Assembly (NCBI GenBank): GCA_002448445.1
Contig: DJYC01000078.1
Span: 10,024-43,705 of the forward strand
Source: Treponema sp. UBA6988
GTDB lineage: Bacteria > Spirochaetota > Spirochaetia > Treponematales > Treponemataceae
Direction of reading: 5' to 3'
Length of the DNA stretch: 33,682 bases
Below, piece by piece: positions 16,663-24,285 of this stretch. The notes under the pieces were generated by a model, which saw only the letters and a list, made by a program, of their open reading frames with translations, was not told where the DNA came from and did no database searches. The translations under genes and the position numbers were made by a program. The number at the start of each line of letters is the position of its first letter. Positions within the stretch are counted from its first letter, which is position 1.

Positions 16663-16768
16663 TACAGCGCAATCCTGTAAAGGAAAATGAGAACCAATAA
16701 AAGCCATAATAGAGGTAAGCCAACGAGGAATTATTGATTTTCTGCGCCCAACGGGTTGTGTTTCTCAT
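16649..16768 (-). CDS. Aromatic-rich attenuator leader peptide of aroF (39 aa)
   Basis: A 39-codon frame from ATG 16768 to TAG 16649, starting MRNTTRWAQK. Residues 18-30, YLYYGFYWFSFSF, contain four tyrosines, five phenylalanines... by codon: Y18, Y20, Y21, F23, Y24, W25, F26, F28, F30, so nine of thirteen are aromatic and all three aromatic amino acids are represented (a further W is at residue 7). This composition directly upstream of DAHP synthase, with a terminator and antiterminator following, is diagnostic of ribosome-mediated attenuation. The peptide itself is not expected to have another function. There is no good Shine-Dalgarno sequence; the promoter position suggests the transcript begins at or very near its ATG. 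Confidence 0.85.
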   Translation of the reverse strand: MRNTTRWAQKINNSSLAYLYYGFYWFSFSFTGLRCMRKA

Positions 16769-16774
16769 ATCCAC

Positions 16775-16803
16775 ACTCTACCACTATTTTTAACTTTATG
16801 TCA
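16775..16803 (-). promoter_or_regulatory. Candidate promoter of the aroF leader
   Basis: A perfect TTGACA (16803-16798), 18 bases, and TAGAGT (16780-16775) on the minus strand. Six bases separate the -10 box from the leader-peptide ATG, so transcription should start at about that ATG. Confidence 0.55.
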
Positions 16804-16857
16804 ACAGGAAAAAGCAGAAGCGAATTTTTATTGCATTTTTTTTCCAATTATTTCTTT

Positions 16858-16949
16858 GGGCGTTCCCTGCCTGCGGCAGGTCGGCGCTTCCGGGCTCCCC
16901 TACGGTCGGTGCTGACGCACGCGCTGCGCGCCCCTCCAGTGCCTAACGC
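16858..16949 (+). repeat. Intergenic palindromic element, copy 5
   Basis: Runs from GGGCGTTCCC to CCTAACGC. It has a CCTGCC/GGCAGG hairpin, the core GCTTCCGGGCTCC, a GCGC-rich palindrome and the end block CCCCTCCAGTGCCTAACGC. It separates the divergent aroF leader and acetyltransferase gene. Confidence 0.75.
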
Positions 16950-16983
16950 ATCCAAATTGACAGCAGGGCTTTAAGGGGCTACA

Positions 16984-17556
16984 ATGGCTTCCATCATGCA
17001 GACAAAAAAAACAACACCCCCATTCCCCGGCTCAAGAACCATCAGGGCAGTAACCAAGGCAGACGCAAAGGAGCTGCTGGACATTTATTCATACTACGTA
17101 ACCAACACCGCAATCACTTTTGAATACGATGTTCCTTCAGTCAAGGAATTTGAAGGCCGCATTGAATCCATAACAAAACGCTACCCCTACATCTGTGCAG
17201 AGGAAGACGGAAAAATACTGGGCTACGCATACGCCGCCCCCTTCAAGGAAAGGGAAGCCTACAAGTGGGATGTGGAGCTTTCTATTTATGTGGAAAGGTC
17301 AAGGCGCAAATGCGGTCTTGGAAGGGCCTTGTATTCCGCGCTGGAAGAAGAACTAAAAAAAATCGGAATCATAAACCTTTATGCCTGCATAGGCATACCC
17401 AACGGTGACGATGACGAATACCTGAACCACGCAAGCCAAAAATTCCACGAGAAGCTTGGCTTTAAAACCGTAGGAACTTTCTACAACTGCGGGAAAAAAT
17501 TTGGCCGCTGGTACGCCATGATTTGGATGGAAAAATTCATTGGGGAGCACAATTAG
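16984..17556 (+). CDS. GNAT-family N-acetyltransferase (phosphinothricin acetyltransferase-like)
   Basis: A 190-residue GCN5-related acetyltransferase. The acetyl-CoA loop is RRKCGLGRALY at 107-117, following the beta strand DVELSIYVE. The N-terminal TIRAVTKADAKELLDIYSYYV and the late block FHEKLGFKTVGTFYNCGKK resemble the phosphinothricin/methionine sulfoximine acetyltransferase branch, whose members acetylate small amino acids or analogues. AAGGGG lies eight bases before ATG 16984, which I use as the start; an ATG at 16996 is the alternative. A possible terminator hairpin follows at 17608. The physiological substrate is unknown. Confidence 0.85.
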   Translation: MASIMQTKKTTPPFPGSRTIRAVTKADAKELLDIYSYYVTNTAITFEYDVPSVKEFEGRIESITKRYPYICAEEDGKILGYAYAAPFKEREAYKWDVELSIYVERSRRKCGLGRALYSALEEELKKIGIINLYACIGIPNGDDDEYLNHASQKFHEKLGFKTVGTFYNCGKKFGRWYAMIWMEKFIGEHN

Positions 17557-17607
17557 GCAAAGGTTGGCTAAACCAAAGGAATTCTGCAAGCATCTTTCCC
17601 CAAGGCG

Positions 17608-17643
17608 ACAAAATGCGTCTGCCGGATAAAGGCATTTTGTTTC
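17608..17643 (+). terminator. Possible weak terminator after the acetyltransferase gene
   Basis: ACAAAATGC (17608-17616) and GCATTTTGT (17632-17640) form a perfect 9-bp stem with a 15-base loop, followed by TTT and then mixed sequence. The short T run makes this uncertain. Confidence 0.35.
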
Positions 17644-17767
17644 ATGCAAAAATCATAATGCTTTTTGTCCAAGCGAATCAACTAAGTCCGATGCACTTAT
17701 ATAGCAAAAAAAAATCGAATGTAATATAATGGGAAAAATCGAAGTATTCGTAAAACAGGAAATAGCG

Positions 17768-18286
17768 ATGAAGGACTACATTCTACTTTTGCCAATCATT
17801 TTCATCTTTCACGACATGGAGGAGATAATCGGCTTCGAATGGTTTTTCAGAAAGAACCCGGACTTGTTCGACCGCTTTCCAAAGGTCATGAAAGCTTACC
17901 GGAACTTCACAACGGCAGGAATGGCACTTGCCGTCTACGAGGAATTCATTCCATTTTTTGGGCTAAGCCTAATTGCATATTACTTTCCCTGCAGCATTCT
18001 AAATGCCATCTGGCTTGGAATTTTCATTTCCTTTACCGCCCACCTTCTTGTCCACATAGGACAGACTCTTTACATAAGAAAATACATCCCAAGCTTTATC
18101 ACAAGCACAATCTGCTTGCCTCTTAGCATTGCAATAATTTTTAAATGCGCATCTCTTATGACATTCAGTGCAGCAAGCGTAATCTGCATTTTTGCAGCCT
18201 TTCTTTTTATGATGGTAAACCTAAGAATTGCCCACTGCCTGATGCATTACTTTAACAAAAAAACATCCGGCAAGGCAGAAGCCTAA
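17768..18286 (+). CDS. HXXEE-family membrane protein
   Basis: A 172-residue protein of the HXXEE domain family, whose function is not known. The name-giving motif is FHDMEEIIGFEWF, with H15, E18 and E19. A second conserved block, LLVHIGQTLYIRKYIPSFIT, follows in the middle. Four or five hydrophobic segments make it an inner-membrane protein, and the buried histidine and glutamates could bind a metal; that is inference. I start at ATG 17768, which has AGGAAA upstream. An ATG 39 bases earlier overlaps a TATAAT box at 17725-17730 and is unlikely to be used. It converges with the next gene, leaving five bases between their stops. Confidence 0.8.
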   Translation: MKDYILLLPIIFIFHDMEEIIGFEWFFRKNPDLFDRFPKVMKAYRNFTTAGMALAVYEEFIPFFGLSLIAYYFPCSILNAIWLGIFISFTAHLLVHIGQTLYIRKYIPSFITSTICLPLSIAIIFKCASLMTFSAASVICIFAAFLFMMVNLRIAHCLMHYFNKKTSGKAEA

Positions 18287-18291
18287 CTCCC

Positions 18292-18879
18292 CTACCTAAC
18301 AGAGCCGGCAATTCCTATTGCAATCTTATGGAAAGGCATCCACTCATGCGCCTCTACGGAATAACCGTAAAAATAGCCGTAGTCTGCCTTTAGGCCTAGT
18401 TTTACATCAGAGTCGGCACCTATCAGGAATAGGGAAAGCGTTGCACCAAGGCCGCCAGCCCATGAGTTGGAAATAAAACCGCATTCAGTATAGGCTTCCA
18501 CACGGATAACGTCCAGCAAATTGTAGTCAAATCCGCTATATAGGGAAAACGTAAAAATCTTGTCCGAAGGGCTTATCGTTAGGTCGTTCCTCTCGTAGGA
18601 ATCATCGTCTGTCGACAGGGCATCCCAAAACCAGAAGGGCAGACCAATGTTGGCTCCAATGAAGACACAGGGGCTTATGTCCATATTCCCGTTGATGTTC
18701 ATGTTTGCGCCGCTCGGGTCATCATTTTCGTCAAGCTTGTCATCATCAATTTTAAAAACATAGAAGTCCAGGTTCATTGCAAAAGTTGCCTCTGTCTCTT
18801 CCGCATAAAGAAAGCCTAATGAGAAAACAAGGGCTGCAAGTACAAGAAATCTCTTACAAAGCAATTTATTTATTTCCAT
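18292..18879 (-). CDS. Secreted protein, probable small outer-membrane beta-barrel
   Basis: I do not recognise a named family. From ATG 18879 the protein has 195 residues with a clear signal peptide (KRFLVLAALVFSLGFLYA, cleavage before EET). The rest is rich in alternating aromatic/hydrophobic and polar residues in short stretches (FTFSLYSGFDYNL, GLGATLSLFLIG, VKLGLKADYGYFYGY), as expected for amphipathic beta strands of a small barrel. An acidic segment KIDDDKLDENDDP near residue 45 could be a calcium-binding or surface loop. A start 36 bases earlier would lie inside the promoter boxes and is rejected. It is convergent with the HXXEE gene and divergent from the MATE gene. Confidence 0.7.
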   Translation of the reverse strand: MEINKLLCKRFLVLAALVFSLGFLYAEETEATFAMNLDFYVFKIDDDKLDENDDPSGANMNINGNMDISPCVFIGANIGLPFWFWDALSTDDDSYERNDLTISPSDKIFTFSLYSGFDYNLLDVIRVEAYTECGFISNSWAGGLGATLSLFLIGADSDVKLGLKADYGYFYGYSVEAHEWMPFHKIAIGIAGSVR

Positions 18880-18886
18880 ATTTAAA

Positions 18887-18915
18887 ATTATAACTATTAT
18901 GCAAAAGCCCATCAA
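18887..18915 (-). promoter_or_regulatory. Candidate promoter of the secreted-protein gene, leaderless start
   Basis: TTGATG (18915-18910), 17 bases, and a perfect TATAAT (18892-18887) on the minus strand. Seven bases separate the -10 box from ATG 18879, so the transcript should begin at the start codon. Confidence 0.6.
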
Positions 18916-18938
18916 TATGACACGAAAGAATAGTTTTT

Positions 18939-18982
18939 ACAAAATATTTTTTTTGACACAAAATATTTTTTTGTGCTATACT
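18939..18982 (+). promoter_or_regulatory. MATE gene promoter with two tandem operator-like palindromes
   Basis: A perfect TTGACA (18953-18958), 18 bases and TATACT (18977-18982, preceded by TGC) form a strong promoter. CACAAAA-TATTT-TTTTGTG at 18957-18975 is a perfect 7+7 palindrome lying between the two boxes. A second, CAAAA-N6-TTTTG, lies at 18940-18955, about one and a half to two helical turns upstream. This is the classical position for a repressor site. The ATG at 18990 follows the -10 box by seven bases. Confidence 0.6.
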
Positions 18983-18989
18983 TCCCCGC

Positions 18990-20393
18990 ATGGATAATCT
19001 TCAGAAAAACAATTCGAACATAGATGAAAGCTCAAGTGCAGCCCCCAGCGTAAAAATCAGGGGCAAGCAGGACTTTACCCAGGGAAGCATAGCAGGAAAG
19101 CTTGTTGCCTTTATGCTGCCGGTTCTTCTTTCCCTCGTGCTCCAGTCACTCTACGGCGCAGTGGACATGCTGATTGTAGGCCGCTTCGGTACGACTGCCG
19201 GAATAAGCGGGGTTGCAGTCGGCGGCAATGTGATGAACCTTTTTACCATGCTGCTGAATGCAATAACGATGGGCGTAACTGTCCTGCTGGGGAACTACAT
19301 AGGTGCCAAGCGCTTTGAACTGGTGAACAAGCTGCTTTCCAATGCAGTCGTGTTTTTCCTTACGCTTTCCCTGCTACTTACAGCCCTCATCGTGCCACTT
19401 GCCCGCCCGCTTGCAATAGCAATGCAGACTCCAGAGGAATCTATTGAGCTGACGGTCCAGTACATAAGGATATGCGGTGCCGGATTCATCTTCATCACCT
19501 TCTACAATTTTATAAGCGCAATGCTGCGGGGCATGGGAGACTCTAACACTCCCCTGATTTTCGTGGCAATTGCATGCGCCGTAAACGTTGCCGGAGACCT
19601 GTTACTTGTTGCAGGCCTCAAGATGAACGTGGCGGGTGCAGCCATTGCAACAGTTGCAGCCCAGGCCGTAAGCGTAGCGCTTTCCCTTATAATCATCAAA
19701 AAGCGCTCTATTCCATTTAAAATAGAAAAAAAGAATTTGAATTTTGGAAGCGAGATTCCCAAGTTCATAAAGCTAGGGCTTCCACTGACGATTCAGGGTG
19801 CGCTTACAAACTTCAGCTTCCTTGCCCTTTGTGCATTTGTAAACAGGCTGGGGCTTGACGCATCATCTGGCTACGGCGTGGCACAGAAAATCCAGGGCTT
19901 TATCATGCTGCTCCCCATCTGCCTAATGCAGAGCATGGCACCTTTTGTAGCGCAGAACGTCGGTGCGGCAAACGAAAAGCGGGCCAAAAGCGGACTCCTC
20001 ATTGGACAGGGAATTGGGGCAGCAGTAGGCCTTCCGGTGATGATTGCAATATTTTTCTTTGGAGACAGAGTTGCTTCCATTTTTACGGAAGATCCGGCGG
20101 TAATAAAACGCGCATTCGAATTTCTTCGGGGCTTTTCCCTGGAAGCAGTCGTAACCTGCATACTCTTTAGCTACCTGGGCTACTTCAACGGACACTCAAA
20201 GAGCCTATTCGTAATGATTCAGGGACTTTTGCAGACATTCCTGCTTCGCCTCCCCGTCTCTTACTTCATGAGCATCCGCGAAAATGCAAGCCTCACTGGA
20301 ATCGGTGCCGCCGCCCCCACAGCAACAGTCTTCGGAATCATCCTCTGCTTTGTCTACTACAAATGGCTAGGCCGGTCTCTGGACAGAAAGTAA
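18990..20393 (+). CDS. MATE-family multidrug/solute exporter
   Basis: A 467-residue inner-membrane protein with about twelve transmembrane segments in two similar halves. Family features are GSIAGKLVAFMLPVLLSLVLQSLYGAVDMLIVGRF at the first two helices (paired with LGLPLTIQGALTNFSFLAL at the start of the second half) and NVMNLFTMLLNAITMGVTVLLGNYIGA. It would export cationic drugs or metabolites in exchange for sodium ions or protons. A hydrophilic 35-residue N-terminal tail precedes the first helix. The gene stands alone and is probably repressed through the palindromes in its promoter, as is common for drug exporters. Its 3' end is imperfectly duplicated just downstream (20430-20543). Confidence 0.92.
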   Translation: MDNLQKNNSNIDESSSAAPSVKIRGKQDFTQGSIAGKLVAFMLPVLLSLVLQSLYGAVDMLIVGRFGTTAGISGVAVGGNVMNLFTMLLNAITMGVTVLLGNYIGAKRFELVNKLLSNAVVFFLTLSLLLTALIVPLARPLAIAMQTPEESIELTVQYIRICGAGFIFITFYNFISAMLRGMGDSNTPLIFVAIACAVNVAGDLLLVAGLKMNVAGAAIATVAAQAVSVALSLIIIKKRSIPFKIEKKNLNFGSEIPKFIKLGLPLTIQGALTNFSFLALCAFVNRLGLDASSGYGVAQKIQGFIMLLPICLMQSMAPFVAQNVGAANEKRAKSGLLIGQGIGAAVGLPVMIAIFFFGDRVASIFTEDPAVIKRAFEFLRGFSLEAVVTCILFSYLGYFNGHSKSLFVMIQGLLQTFLLRLPVSYFMSIRENASLTGIGAAAPTATVFGIILCFVYYKWLGRSLDRK

Positions 20394-20429
20394 AAGTGCC
20401 CCCTTCTGTTGGCAGTTGAGGGGGAAAAA

Positions 20430-20543
20430 AACGCTGTATTCGGAATTATTCTGTGTGTTGTATATTACAAATGGATGGGGAGGGGGAAAAAAAAGCGAGA
20501 CAGGAAGAAAGAGTATATGTGTAGAGGTGGGGGATTAGCGTAA
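20430..20543 (+). pseudogene. Remnant of the 3' end of a second MATE exporter gene
   Basis: In one frame this stretch encodes NAVFGIILCVVYYKWMGRGK before a basic tail and a TAA at 20541. The intact exporter upstream ends TVFGIILCFVYYKWLGRSL. The match runs over about 16 residues with changes mostly at third bases, so it is an older paralog remnant and not a recent duplication. The stretch begins 36 bases after the exporter stop. It suggests that a tandem pair of exporter genes was reduced to one by recombination. Confidence 0.7.
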
Positions 20544-20584
20544 GAAAAAGAACTAAATCTGCTTTTAACTACTCCTTTTCTTAA

Positions 20585-20822
20585 TCACTCTACAACCTTC
20601 TTCACATCTTGTATTTTGTCTTTTGCAGCAATAAGAAGAGCATCATCTTTATCTACAATCAGTCAATTGTATCACATTTTATTTTGCAAAAGGAATCTTT
20701 ATCAAGTCGGATAAAATCTGTGTCGACTGTTGGCTTATCAAATGACTCAACAGAAAGAACGGCTACAAAAGTATCGATATTCTTGCTACATTGCTACGCA
20801 ATATGCGCGACAATTGGAGTCT
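20585..20822 (-). pseudogene. Degraded coding sequence of unknown family
   Basis: The minus strand reads as protein-like sequence interrupted by in-frame stops and a frame change: TPIVAHIA, stop, QCSKNIDTFVAVLSVESFDK..., stop, then in another frame VDKDDALLIAAKDKIQDVKK and VVE before TGA at 20585. The composition is coding-like, but I do not recognise the family. It could be the tail of a larger lost gene. The neighbouring MATE remnant and MITE-like element mark the area as a decay zone. Confidence 0.4.
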
Positions 20823-20928
20823 ACTGAAAAAGTCCTTAATTGCGATTTTTAGTCCATATTTAGTGTTATTACACTCTTTCGAAAGTAAAAAACGACACTA
20901 AAAATTTTAACAATCTACCTTTTTCAGT
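20823..20928. mobile_element. MITE-like element or insertion sequence remnant (106 bp)
   Basis: The ends ACTGAAAAAGTCC and (reversed) ACTGAAAAAGGTAG share ten perfect terminal bases, and weaker similarity continues inward (TTTTTAGT in both arms). A perfect CTTTCGAAAG palindrome lies near the centre at 20876-20885. It has no coding capacity. Target-site duplications are not evident. It resembles non-autonomous elements mobilised by a transposase elsewhere. Confidence 0.5.
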
Positions 20929-20979
20929 GACCTCAACAATTGCAGGGATTGTATTCTTTAAAAATAATTGCTATGAATT

Positions 20980-21957
20980 TTATTTTCTTACATCCCCATG
21001 AAGAAAGTCATCATATGCAATTTTTACGCCTTCCACCACGGCTACTTTAGCTTTCCACCCCAGTGCATTCAGGCGAGTTACATCGCACAATTTTCGAGGC
21101 GTACCATTTGGCTTTGATGAATCCCATACTATTTTGCATTTACGCCCATCTTTTCGAACATCTGAATAAACAATATCTTCTACAGTTTCTGCAAGTTCTT
21201 TGATTGTGCACTCGACACCAGTGCCAACATTTACAAAATCACCGGCAGGATTACGAAGGTCTTGCGCGTTCTTGTTTTCCATAAGATAAACAACCGCATC
21301 CGCAAGGTCTCCGGCATAAAGAAACTCGCGAAGAGGTGATCCGTCACCCCAAAGATGAACACAATCCTCCCCACTAACCTTTGCCTCATGGAACTTGCGA
21401 ATCATTGCAGGAAACACATGGCTTCCCTGAAGCTCATAGTTATCGCCAAGACCATAAAGGTTTGTAGGCATTGCAGAAAGGAAGTTCGTTCCGTACTGCT
21501 TATTGTAGGCAGTACAAAGTTTGATTACACTAATTTTTGCAAGAGCGTAGGCATCATTCGTAGGCTCAAGTGGACCTGAAAGAAGAGACTCTTCTTTAAT
21601 CGGCTGTTCAGCCATTTTGGGATATATACATGTAGAACCAAGATTCATAAATTTCTTAACACCATTAACACGGGCAGCCTCAACCACATTAAATCCGATT
21701 ACCATATTCTGATAAATAAAATCAGCAGGATAAGTAGAATTTGCTCCTATTCCACCGACATGAGCTGCTGCAAGAAAAACATATTCAGGTTTCTCTGTGG
21801 CAAAAAAATCATTTACCGCAGACTGATTAAGCAAATCAAGCTCTTTGTGAGTCCTTGTAATAATGTTTGTGTAACCTTTTTCTTTGAGGCAACGTACAAT
21901 TGAACCACCGACCAAACCACGATGACCGGCCACATAGATTTTTGCGTTCTTTTCCAT
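20980..21957 (-). CDS. fcl: GDP-L-fucose synthase
   Basis: This bifunctional epimerase-reductase converts GDP-4-keto-6-deoxymannose, made by the gene just upstream, to GDP-L-fucose using NADPH. The 325-residue protein is an extended short-chain dehydrogenase with GHRGLVGGSIV at 11-21 for the cofactor, the catalytic S108 in LGSTCIYP, and Y137/K141 in DAYALAKIS. PTNLYG and the C-terminal DVTRLNALGW are typical of the family. It lies 24 bases after gmd and is the last gene of the polysaccharide operon. Confidence 0.96.
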   Translation of the reverse strand: MEKNAKIYVAGHRGLVGGSIVRCLKEKGYTNIITRTHKELDLLNQSAVNDFFATEKPEYVFLAAAHVGGIGANSTYPADFIYQNMVIGFNVVEAARVNGVKKFMNLGSTCIYPKMAEQPIKEESLLSGPLEPTNDAYALAKISVIKLCTAYNKQYGTNFLSAMPTNLYGLGDNYELQGSHVFPAMIRKFHEAKVSGEDCVHLWGDGSPLREFLYAGDLADAVVYLMENKNAQDLRNPAGDFVNVGTGVECTIKELAETVEDIVYSDVRKDGRKCKIVWDSSKPNGTPRKLCDVTRLNALGWKAKVAVVEGVKIAYDDFLHGDVRK

Positions 21958-21981
21958 AATTTTATCTCTGATTTTCTATGA

Positions 21982-23061
21982 TTATCTCTTATGCAAAGTC
22001 TTTTCAGCCTTTACATACTCCATATCGTGCTGCATCATTATCTTAACAAGTTCTGGAAAGCTTGTCTTTGTCGGATTCCAGCCTAGAACATTCTTTGCCT
22101 TTGTCGGGTCACCAAGCAGAGTCTCAACTTCTGCAGGACGAAAATACTTCGGGTCAACTTCAATAAGCACTTCGCCAGTTGCCTTGTTGTAGCCTTTTTC
22201 GTTTACACCTTCTCCCTTGAATTCAATTTCGATACCAGCCTCGCGGAATGCATATTCACAGAACTCACGGACAGAATGCTGCTCGCCTGTTGCAACAACA
22301 AAGTCATCTGGCTTGTCCTGCTGCAAAATAAGCCACATACATTCAACATAGTCGCGTGCATATCCCCAGTCGCGGAGGGCATTGAGATTACCAAGATAAA
22401 GTTTTTTCTGCAATCCCTGAGCAATACGGCTAGCAGCCAGAGTAATCTTGCGGGTCACGAAAGTTTCACCGCGACGCTCTGATTCATGGTTGAAAAGGAT
22501 ACCGTTAGAACAGAACATACCATAAGATTCACGGTAGTTTTTCATAATCCAGAAACCGTACATTTTTGCAACAGCATATGGAGAACGAGGATAGAAAGGA
22601 GTTGTTTCCTTCTGAGGAACTTCCTGAACAAGACCAAAAAGTTCTGATGTTGAAGCCTGGTAAATACGGCAGGTCTTTTCCATACCCAGAAAGTGTACAG
22701 CCTCAAGAATGCGAAGTACACCAGTAGCATCACAGTCAGCTGTGTATTCAGGTACTTCAAAAGAAACCTGAACATGACTCTGTGCACCCAAATTGTAAAT
22801 TTCGGTAGGTTTGATTTCACGAATTAAGCGGATAAGACTTTCTGAATCCGTGAGGTCGCCATAATGCAAATAAACCTTGCGGTTCTTATGCATATCTTCG
22901 ATTGCATCTTCAAGATAAAGATGCTCGATACGACCTGTGTTGAATGATGAAGAGCGGCGGATAATGCCGTGTACTTCGTAGCCTTTCTCAAGCAGAAATT
23001 CCGCAAGGAAAGAACCATCCTGACCGGTGATACCGGTAATAAGGGCAATTTTGTTTGACAT
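21982..23061 (-). CDS. gmd: GDP-mannose 4,6-dehydratase
   Basis: It makes GDP-4-keto-6-deoxy-D-mannose from GDP-mannose, the first committed step to GDP-L-fucose and other 6-deoxyhexoses. The 359-residue extended short-chain dehydrogenase has GITGQDGSFLAEFLL (G10, G13, G16), the family signature RRSSSFNTGRIEHLY, catalytic T138 and E140 in QASTSELFG, and Y162/K166 in SPYAVAKMYG. An AGGAGA sequence precedes the ATG. It is followed by fcl, and both are closer to the flanking genome in base composition than the glycosyltransferase genes upstream, so they may have been recruited separately. Confidence 0.96.
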   Translation of the reverse strand: MSNKIALITGITGQDGSFLAEFLLEKGYEVHGIIRRSSSFNTGRIEHLYLEDAIEDMHKNRKVYLHYGDLTDSESLIRLIREIKPTEIYNLGAQSHVQVSFEVPEYTADCDATGVLRILEAVHFLGMEKTCRIYQASTSELFGLVQEVPQKETTPFYPRSPYAVAKMYGFWIMKNYRESYGMFCSNGILFNHESERRGETFVTRKITLAASRIAQGLQKKLYLGNLNALRDWGYARDYVECMWLILQQDKPDDFVVATGEQHSVREFCEYAFREAGIEIEFKGEGVNEKGYNKATGEVLIEVDPKYFRPAEVETLLGDPTKAKNVLGWNPTKTSFPELVKIMMQHDMEYVKAEKTLHKR

Positions 23062-23193
23062 GGGGAGTTTCTCCTGTATGAATAATTATTAATGCTAATT
23101 CTATATATAATTATAAGAAAAAGTTCTACTAATTCTTTATGGTAATGATATAAAATATAAATAAGAATATATGAAGTTCAACATTCTATATTC
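23062..23193. other. AT-rich spacer between the epimerase gene and gmd
   Basis: A 132-base AT-rich gap inside the operon, larger than most others in it. It could hold a secondary promoter for gmd-fcl, but the sequence is too AT-rich to single out boxes by eye. No terminator hairpin was seen. Confidence 0.4.
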
Positions 23194-24276
23194 TTATTCA
23201 CAAGTAAAAGAGTGTCCCTGTACCTTACGTACAAACTCATAATCAATTGTACGCCGCAAACCTTCCTCTAGAGTTACAGGAGCTACAAAATCAGTTTTCT
23301 TTATATTGTTTCCTACGAAGTAGGTGTTCTGAGTGAACTTCTTTATGCGAATTGAACTAACAGCAAACTTGCGGCGTGTGACAAATGCCAGCAAATCAAA
23401 GCAAAGGCCACCACAATATGCAAGCCAATATGGAAAATGGAACAATCTTGTCTTCTGCTTTCCCAAGGCTTTATAACAATCCAACACAAGATGATTCATA
23501 TCATAAGCTGGTTCATCGCAGTAGTTGTACAGATGTTCACCAGGTTCAGTGTCATGAGTAAGTTCATATTCAATGAAAGCCGCAACATTTTCCACATAAT
23601 TCATGCTCTTCCGGTTAGTGCCTTTTCCAACCATCGGAAATTTTCCACTTGCAATCTGTTTAAGAAGATTATATACGTTACCACGGTTCTGTTCGCCAAA
23701 AATCACAGTAGGCCGAATAATTACAGCACAGTTAGAGGCATCGTTTTTTATCCATTCTCTATATTTACCCTCGGCAAGATATTTTGTTCTTCCGTAATCG
23801 TTAAAGTAATTTATTTCACCTGTTTCATCAGTTCCAACTGGAGCAAAACCATAAACAGCAACTGAACTTGTAAAAATTACTTTGTTAATATCAAGCTCTG
23901 TACATGCCGCAAGCACATTCTCATTGCCAGATACATTTACTTCATCATACAATGACTTTGGAGTTACATCATCCCGATGTTCCGCACTCAGATTAATTAC
24001 AACATCACTTCCCTTAAGAACATCCAACAGGGATTGCATGGGCATTGATTTTTTTGCTTCCTCATCTTTTCCAGGTGCACAAGCAGCATCCGTTAAACTT
24101 TCGGGATATTCGTTTGTTTCCCGTGGGGAGTTACGAACATCACAGCGCACCCACAAATCTGGATATGTTGCACTCTTTCTCTTGTCAGCAATTTTTACTG
24201 TATAGCCAGACTCCAACAAACGTTTTACGAGTCGAGTCCCAACAAAACCTGAACCACCAATTATTGTTATATTCAT
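23194..24276 (-). CDS. NAD-dependent nucleotide-sugar epimerase/dehydratase
   Basis: A 360-residue extended short-chain dehydrogenase: cofactor loop IIGGSGFVG (G7, G10, G13), TSSVAVYG with S137 or S138, and Y161/K165 in DYGRTKYLAEG, followed by IRPTVIFGEQNRGNVYNLL. It probably acts on a UDP- or dTDP-linked sugar used by the neighbouring transferases; the exact step cannot be read. Residues about 48-80 form an unusual charged insert (RETNEYPESLTDAACAPGKD) in the cofactor domain. The C-terminal third carries a hydrophobic patch (YWLAYCGGLCFDLLAF) that could touch the membrane. It follows the GT2 gene after nine bases. Confidence 0.85.
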   Translation of the reverse strand: MNITIIGGSGFVGTRLVKRLLESGYTVKIADKRKSATYPDLWVRCDVRNSPRETNEYPESLTDAACAPGKDEEAKKSMPMQSLLDVLKGSDVVINLSAEHRDDVTPKSLYDEVNVSGNENVLAACTELDINKVIFTSSVAVYGFAPVGTDETGEINYFNDYGRTKYLAEGKYREWIKNDASNCAVIIRPTVIFGEQNRGNVYNLLKQIASGKFPMVGKGTNRKSMNYVENVAAFIEYELTHDTEPGEHLYNYCDEPAYDMNHLVLDCYKALGKQKTRLFHFPYWLAYCGGLCFDLLAFVTRRKFAVSSIRIKKFTQNTYFVGNNIKKTDFVAPVTLEEGLRRTIDYEFVRKVQGHSFTCE

Positions 24277-24285
24277 ATAAAATAC

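Noticed and set aside
17729..17767. Upstream ATG for the HXXEE protein
   Set aside because: This ATG overlaps a TATAAT box, and the ATG at 17768 has a ribosome site and begins directly with the first membrane segment.
20396..20430. CCCCCT/AGGGGG hairpin after the MATE gene as a terminator
   Set aside because: The stem is followed by a run of A, not T, on the plus strand; on the minus strand it is not located after a gene.
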